Shown: positions 38,701 to 46,700 of the stretch, piece after piece
How the letters are laid out: every line of letters starts with the position of its first letter
Position numbering within the stretch: position 1 is the first letter of the stretch
Assembly (NCBI GenBank): GCA_030674185.1
Contig: CM060312.1
Span: forward strand, 67,685,237 to 67,749,236
Direction: 5' to 3'
DNA from: Monoplex corrugatus
Lineage: Eukaryota; Mollusca; Gastropoda; Littorinimorpha; Ranellidae
DNA length: 64,000 nt
Made by a program: the position numbers and the translations under genes
The notes under the pieces: generated by a model
What the model saw: only the letters and a program-made list of their open reading frames with translations
Database searches by the model: none
What the model was told of the DNA's origin: nothing

Positions 38701-40666
38701 TGTATTCATACATCAAAATGAAGCTGGTCCTCTGGGGATCACATCCCTACTTCTCAACATAGTCACCGTTTCTCTCAATAGCAATGTTCCACTTTCGAAT
38801 GAGGGCATGCATCCCTGCCTTGTAAAATTCTGTTGACTGTGTTTGGAGCCACATCTTCACTGCAGTTTTCACTTCCTCGTCACTGGCATAATGTTTGCCT
38901 CTCAAATCCTCTTTCATGGGGCTGAAGAGATGATTATCTGAAGGCGCTAAGTCTGGTGAGAATCGAGGATGCGGTAAAGTTGTCCACCTGAATGAGGCGA
39001 TTGTCTCCCTTGTCCTGATGCTTGTGTGTGGTCGAGCATTTTCATGCAGGAGGACATTATCGATTTGCAAGTTTGGTCTCACTCGTCGGATTTTGCTTTG
39101 AGCCTCCTTAGAATCTTAATGTACTCCTCAGAGTTTATTGTTTCTCCTCTTGGCAAAAAATCAACTAGAATGACACCTTGAGCATCCCAAAAGACAGTTG
39201 CCATGATTTTTCCCGCTGACTTTTCCGTTTTGAACTTTTTCGGTTTTGGTGACGTAGGGTGGCGCCATTCCATTGACTGCCTCTTTGATTCCTGTTCATA
39301 TTGGTGAATCCATGTTTCATCACTGGTAACGAGCCTTTCAAAGAAGATGTTGTCTCTGACTTTGTTCAAGAAGTTCAGTGCAGGCGCTGACCTGTCAGTC
39401 TTGCATTCGGTAGTCAGCTCTTTCGGTACCCAACGGGCACACACTTTTGAAAACCCAAGTGATTCAACAATGTTATAAGCACTTCCATGGCTCACTTCAA
39501 GGTTTTCTACCAACTCCTCAAGAGTTATGCGCCTATCTTCTCTAATCAGAGCATCTGCTTTTGCTTTATTGGCAGGATTCACAGAAGTGGATGGACGGCC
39601 AGAACAGGGTTTATCAGCTACGCCCGCAGTTCCCATCTTTTCATTATTCAGACGACAGACCCACCTGTGAACATTGATATAATCTTAAGTATTCTCCTTA
39701 TACACATTCTGTAATCATCTGTAATGTTCACAGGGGTTCCCCCCTCAGCAACAAGGAATTCAATCACTGCTCTTTGTTTTTGACGCAGCTCTAAGGGGGC
39801 AGCCATTTTGAATTTTCCTCACGAGTCTATGAACCGGAAACATACCAAACAAAATATTTCAGTCCTGTAACATATATAATATTTGTAACTGAGCAACATT
39901 TCAGGTAATTTCATCAAAAATTTGTCTGATATAAATAAAAAGGCATTACTTTTGAGTTACCCTCGTAAGTGATTTTTTTCTGTTGTTGTTGCAGTTTTGT
40001 ACCTAAAAGCTATTGCATGTATTAAAGTCTAACCATAAAAGCCCTCAGGCAGTAGCAATATATCATTATGTAAGAAACATACATGGGCTTCAAAGGTGTG
40101 AAAATATTCTCTCGGAGTCTTGTAGCGAAACTGGTTGTACAGCTCTTGCTGCCAGATCTGCTGTCCTTTCTGAAAAAAAAAAAAGAAAGAAAAAAGAATC
40201 ACATATAAGCTGAAGAAATGTAAACTAAAATGTTATTGTACTATTGTTATACACTGTTCTTATGCAGCACTATTCAGATTCTCTAAAACTGACTGTGCAT
40301 TATACATGATCAAACTTTCAGTGGAGCACGGAGAACTCAAAACTATTGGATGAGCTGACCATAGTCCACTATCATGTTGCACAGTCTGCATCTTTGGTGG
40401 GTGTGCATGCTGAGGTGTTTTTGTGTTTCCATAAGCCAGCCACTGACATGACTTACAGGATCTTTAACATACTGTATATTTGATATTCTGTAAGTGTATA
40501 CAATGGTGGGGTTTAGGCACTGGCAGGTCTGCAAGCATGTTAATAATAGATCAGAAAAATATCCCCCCTTTACTCACCAGGCAGAGGTGTCAAGGCAGAT
40601 CAAACCCAGCACCTTCTGACATTTACACACATGACTGCCATGCACATACAGTCAACTAAAATAAGC

Positions 40667-40733
<67 letters not shown>

Positions 40734-43700
40734 CACACACACACACACACACACACTCTGTGTGGGGTTGCCGGCGGCTCTTTCAGTACATATAGTATCC
40801 CCACCTACTGGAAGTCTGTGCTAGAAATTTCCTCTTCACTGTCATTCTCTTTGTTTCTGCCTTTTCTTTTGCTTTCTGTCATTTCTTCCTATCATTTTCT
40901 GCCTTGCTGGTCCATTCACTTGTATGGGTTCAGTAAAATCTTAAGTACATTTCCTTAGGATTAATAATTGGGTACATGTGTTAAATGCATGTTTGGCTCT
41001 AGGGAGGTTAGATATGCGAAATTTAATTTCAGGTAATTAAGGCCCGTTGTTTGTATATGTTTTAGTGTCCTTATTTATGTTTCGATTTGTTTTCAGGTTT
41101 GTTTTGTAAATCCCCATGTGTGATAAATTGGACAGAGTGGTCAATGACAGGGGCATCTCCTTAGATTATGTGTGCCAATGCATTGATATACGTACTTAAT
41201 TTTGTTTTCTTTTTTCCTGTTGAAAAATTGTATGTTTTGAAACAGTTATTGCCCTGATATGGCTCTATGCAGTCAGGTGAGCTTTAAACAACAATAACAA
41301 CAATGCTCACAAAGACAGAAAATTTTTTCTTGATGGCTAAAATAAAACACTGCAGGAAACAAAGGCTTTACTGACAATGCTACATGTGCCAAAAATGTAA
41401 TATCATTTGTCCCCTTTTACTCTATACAAAAATAATTTATCTACCTAAACCTATTTATTTATTTTTGGCAGTGCGATCTTCTATGCCACTTCACTGGCCA
41501 CAGAGCCTCAGACAATTTTTCAAAATGGGAAAAATAATCACGATGCTGTGAGTGCCATTCTGGATTGAGACTGAATGACATGGCTGTGCTCTACACCTCC
41601 TTTCACAAATGTCCTAAAATCAAGCAACCCCAAGGATACAGCCACCTGCAGTGCTGGTCAGGAAATTTGAGCAACATCCTCAATGACACATCCATGAAGT
41701 GGATGAGACTTGACTGTGTGTCTCCCTTCATTTCTGATATAAAAACATACTTACATGACAGAAAAGTCACTTTGCAGAATATCAGCAACAAATCAAATTG
41801 TTATTTTTTGTTATTGTCAATTTTTGCTTAAAGCCCAGCCGAATGCGTAGAACCACATAACCATTTCAAAACATACACAATACTTCCAACAGGAAAAAAA
41901 AAAGGAAAAGAAAATTAAGTACACATATCAATGCACATAATCTAAGGAGATGCCCCTGGTGCTGACCACTCCGTCCAATTTATCACACAGGGGATTTAAA
42001 AAACATACCTGAATAAAAATTTAAACATAAGTAAGGACACTAAAACATATATGAAAACGGGCCTAAGTTACCTAAAATCACTTCTGCATATCTCACTTCC
42101 CTAGGGCCAAAAATACACTTTATACATGTACCCAATTATCATTCCTACGAGAAAATATGTAAGACTTTATCAAACACATACAGGTGAATGGACCAGCTAA
42201 GCAGAAAATGATAGGACGAAATGACAGAAAGCAAAGAAGGAAGAAAGAAACAAAGAGAGTGACAGAAAAGAGGAAAATTCTAGCACAGTATTTCCAGAAG
42301 GTGGGGATACTATTTATACTGAAGGAGCCCCTGGCATCCCCATGTGGATGAACAAATCAAATAAATCTTTTCTTCTATCATAGGAGATAACTGCTTTGAC
42401 AAATCAATGGCAAGTTAAACACACACACACACAGACATACACACCACATGGTTCTAAAGGTATTTAATAATGATAACATACTGCATACATGAAACACAGG
42501 TATTGATCAATGCTAATGTAGTACAAGCACTAATTTGCTTATGACCATATAAGTTAATCTGTTAAGTGTTATGTAATAAATCTAAAATGCTTATGACAAG
42601 ACAAAGACATGTATATATACACAAAGAGCAAACCTTGATGTCAAAGACGCGAATAAAGTAAGAACGTTTGGGATTATCCTTGACGAAGCAAGCTACTCCA
42701 CAGCAACGTTTATTCCAGCGTGTTCGGTCAGGCTGATCTGCCAAGTACAACTGCACAACACCTGAAGCCAGGGTCTGAAACATGGTGATAGAGCAAATCA
42801 CAAATCACAACACCTGTTATCTTTTATTTTTGCTTAAAGCCCAGCTGACTGTGTAGAGCCATATCAGGGCTATAATCTGTTTCAAAATACACACAATATT
42901 TCAACAGGGAAAAAAGAAAAAAAAAGAAGTGGAAAAGAAAATCAAGTACACATATCATTATCAATGCATTCGCGCACATAATCTAAGGAGATGCTCCTGG
43001 TGTTGACCACTCCGTCTGATTTATCACACAGGAGATTTACAAACACGTACCTGAATACAAATTTAAACATAACTAAGGATACTGAAACATTTACAAATAA
43101 AAACACGCCTAATTATCTAAAACTGCTTTTGCATATATATATCTCATTTCCCTAAAGCCAAAGACACATTTTATACATGTACCCATTTATCAATCCTACC
43201 AGAAAGTACGTAAAACTTTATCGAACACATACATATGAATGGACCAGCAAGGCAGAAACTGATAGGAAGAAATGACAGAAAGCAAAGAAGGAAGGAAGAA
43301 ACAAAGAGCGTGAGAGAAAAGAGTAAATTTCTGGCACAGAATTTCCAGAAAGTGGGGATACTATTTATATTGAAAGAGCCCCCAGCATTCACATGGTGGA
43401 AATCACAATACCTGAAGCCAGGGTCTGAAACATGGTAACAGAGCAAATCAATCATACATACCAAATTTCCCTCAGTTGAAGACAGGACTGTTATTAAACC
43501 ATGGAAAACATAAGATTAATAAGAAACAAAACTGAAACCAATGACCACTAAGAAGTTGGTTAAAATTCAAAAGACTGGGATCTTATAACATTATTAATAC
43601 TATATAGTTATATCAAAAGAAGCAAGAGGTGCAGTTTCGATGACCTTGCAGCAAATGCAGCAATTTACTGTATACTTTGGTGAGCCACTGGTAACTGTGC

Positions 43701-46700
43701 TCTGTGTGTGAAGAGATATGGCAATAAAAATCAGATTTTTGTCCCCCCCGCCCCCTCGTTTGAAGAGGTCAAGTCAGTCTCATGCAAACCTGATTATTTT
43801 TCAATAAGAAATTACACAGACTATAGAAGTCATCATTCACACTAGATAGAGGTCATCAATCACAAACACCCTTGAAAAGTATTCAATGGCAACAATTCAT
43901 GATATCAAAACATTAAACACTAAGAACATAATCATTATTTTAAAATGTGTATTATCTACTGGCAAAGTATTGAACTGGAGTGGGAGGAGGGGACATGGAA
44001 GGAGATGACTTGTGAAACAGTTCAACTGACACACCAGAATGACTGGAGCATTAAGATCAGCAGCTAAGAAATAATCTTTCATGTTGCACACAGGGACTGA
44101 ACTTGGGACATTATTTTGATCAGAAGCGCATAGCTCTATCAAAAGAACCTGCAAAACATTTCATTATGCACGGATACCTGAGTTTACTTTGATCAGATTT
44201 TTAGTGTCATGACCTAGGTACCACGAGAATGACTAAGAGCAATAGCATAATGTGTAGGCCTAAACATTAAATCGTGTTCAAAAATATGTAAAATCTGTCA
44301 AGTACAGTATACCAAAACATGGCTATGAAACAACTCCATAATGATACATGTGCATGCCGGCATGTTAGCAGCGTTGTATTCTACTTTTTTCCCCTGGTGT
44401 TAAACCGCACCTCTTTTTTCATTTTCTTAACACTGACTACCTTTAACAATCTTATAATCAATATTTGTCATCTTTCTTTTGCTTCAAGAAATCAACAACT
44501 TAGAGAAACCTTTGACAGTGAGTGGTATATGTAGTTAAGTCAGGTTTGGAGATCTACCTAGGCTACTCTAATGCCAGTAACTGTTGTGAAGCTGTTGAAA
44601 ATTTCACTTGGCATCATATCTGTAAGTGTTACGTTGTAAAGACCAATACAAAATTAATCATGTTATATCATTGTAAGTGTTAACCCTTTTGGCGTCAATC
44701 TCATATTTTTGCCATCACCTGGCTGATCGCCGATCTCACATTTTTACGACAAGTACATATGACATTACTCTTGCAGCGATCGCTCTTTGGGTGAGAAAAG
44801 AGGTCATATTTTGCACACGGCATGGGGGATTCTCCTAACTTTTCAGTCCACCATTTCATTTGACATAATGGCTACCCAGCTGAACCTGTCTCTCAGTGAC
44901 AAAAAAACTACTTACTGTGTAGCTTTCATCGGCGATCCGGCCGACTTCTTCAGCGCAACTGCTGGGTTGAGAACTGGCTTCAGTGCGCATCACCGTGAGC
45001 GAACTCACGACAGTGCGACTGAATAAGTGAGGAGTACACCGATGGCAGGTTGTGTCAGCCCCGGTCACGGTTGAGGGTGGGGTTCCTTGCAGCGATGTAA
45101 ACTGCCTCCTTTACTCCCCTCTGGAACTATCTTGCTTCTTTGTCGAGAACTTGCACACTGTCCTTTTCAAAGTGGTGTTGGGTGTGGGTCAGATGTTCTC
45201 CCACTGGAGAGGACTCACGTTTGTGTTCTTTTAATCTTTTGTGCAAGTTGCGCTCAGTTTCGCCAATATAACTATGGTCACAGTCCTGGCAGTCTATCTT
45301 GTATATCACCCCTGATGTGTCCAATTTGTCTGTTTTGTCTTTGGGGTGGACTAACTGGCTTCTGATGGAGTTGGTGGGCTTGGCCTGGACACTGACTCCC
45401 AACTTCCTGATCTTCCTTCTGAGAGCTTCAGTGACACCGCTGACGTATGGCATGGAGACGTGCCCTCTCGAAGGGGTTGGCCGTTCAGTGGAGGGGTGGG
45501 GTATGGTTTTCTTGACCCCCGGAATATCCCAGGACCACTTCTGGTATCCTGACACACTGAGTACTTTTTTGATGTACTGCACCTCTTCTTCTCTAGTGGT
45601 GTCGATAGAGCAGATGGTCTTCGCTCGGTGGGTGAGGGTGCGGATTACTCCAAGCTTGTGTTCCAGTGGCTGGTGACTGTCAAATTGTAAGTACTGGTCC
45701 GTGTGGGTCGGCTTTCTATAGACAGAGAAGGCGAGGCCTGTCTCCATCCGGGTGATGCGGGTATCCAACATCGCGATGCTGCTGTTCTCTTCTACCTCAT
45801 AGGTGAGCTTGATGGCAGGGTGTTGGTTGTTGAGATGGTTTGTGAAGTCTTCTACCACCGATCTTTTCAGTACAGTCATAATGTCGTCCATGTAGCGGCC
45901 CCAGTAGTGTGGAGGAGTGTGGAACGACGCCAAAGCTTTCTCCTCGAAATTTTCCATAAAGAGGTTGGCGACAAAGGGACTCACGGGGGACCCATTGGCT
46001 GCACCCTCGGTCTGTTGGTAGAAGTGTCCTTCAAAGGTGAAGTAGGTGGTGTTCATTTGACCTTATAATCGAGTTAATTTTGATTGATTTTGATTGATTT
46101 TTTTTTCTTGTGAACTGCTCCACCATGGCATAGAATCCCCCCAGTGCTCTACATTCAGAACTGAGGATGTTTTGAAGAAAATGAAGCTTTCGCCAAGCAG
46201 AGAAAGGGAATATAGCTGTTACCTGCATTTCATTTGGTAAGTCTGCCTTCTGATCTACAAGCTAACAAGTATTTGTGTGAATTCTGTTCCTGCCCATGTT
46301 TTCTGTTGAGATAATCATAATGTGTAAAATTTCTCTTTTTTTTTTTTCAATGAAAGATTCACGAACATTAAACAAAAAATTAAGCATTTACAAACAAAAC
46401 AAAGTATGAAAAAATGCGATCGTTTTTCTTCATATCTCACCAAAATCAAAAACAAAACTAAACAAGACGAAACAAAAACACCAAAAGCAAATAAAAAATA
46501 TAGGGAAATTATAAGCATTTAAAGGCAGTGCCGTTTGCTGCTATGGCAGCAAAAAACACCTGGCACTGGGAGTTTCTGCATTCCAGAACATTTGGCGGTG
46601 AAAGTGTTAAATACTAAAATTACAACAAAACATTGTTAACTTGAAAGAATACTACTGAATTTGACCACAAAACAAAACAAAAAACAAAACAAAGCAACAA

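Larger units (their letters stand above)
40170..42633 (-). other. WASL intron 2
   Basis: Contains a (CA)n tract (40672-40756), retroposon copies E (40770-41293, minus) and B (41799-42350, plus) and a diverged SINE piece (41455-41720). Region 40200-40660 shows nothing. Confidence 0.75.
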
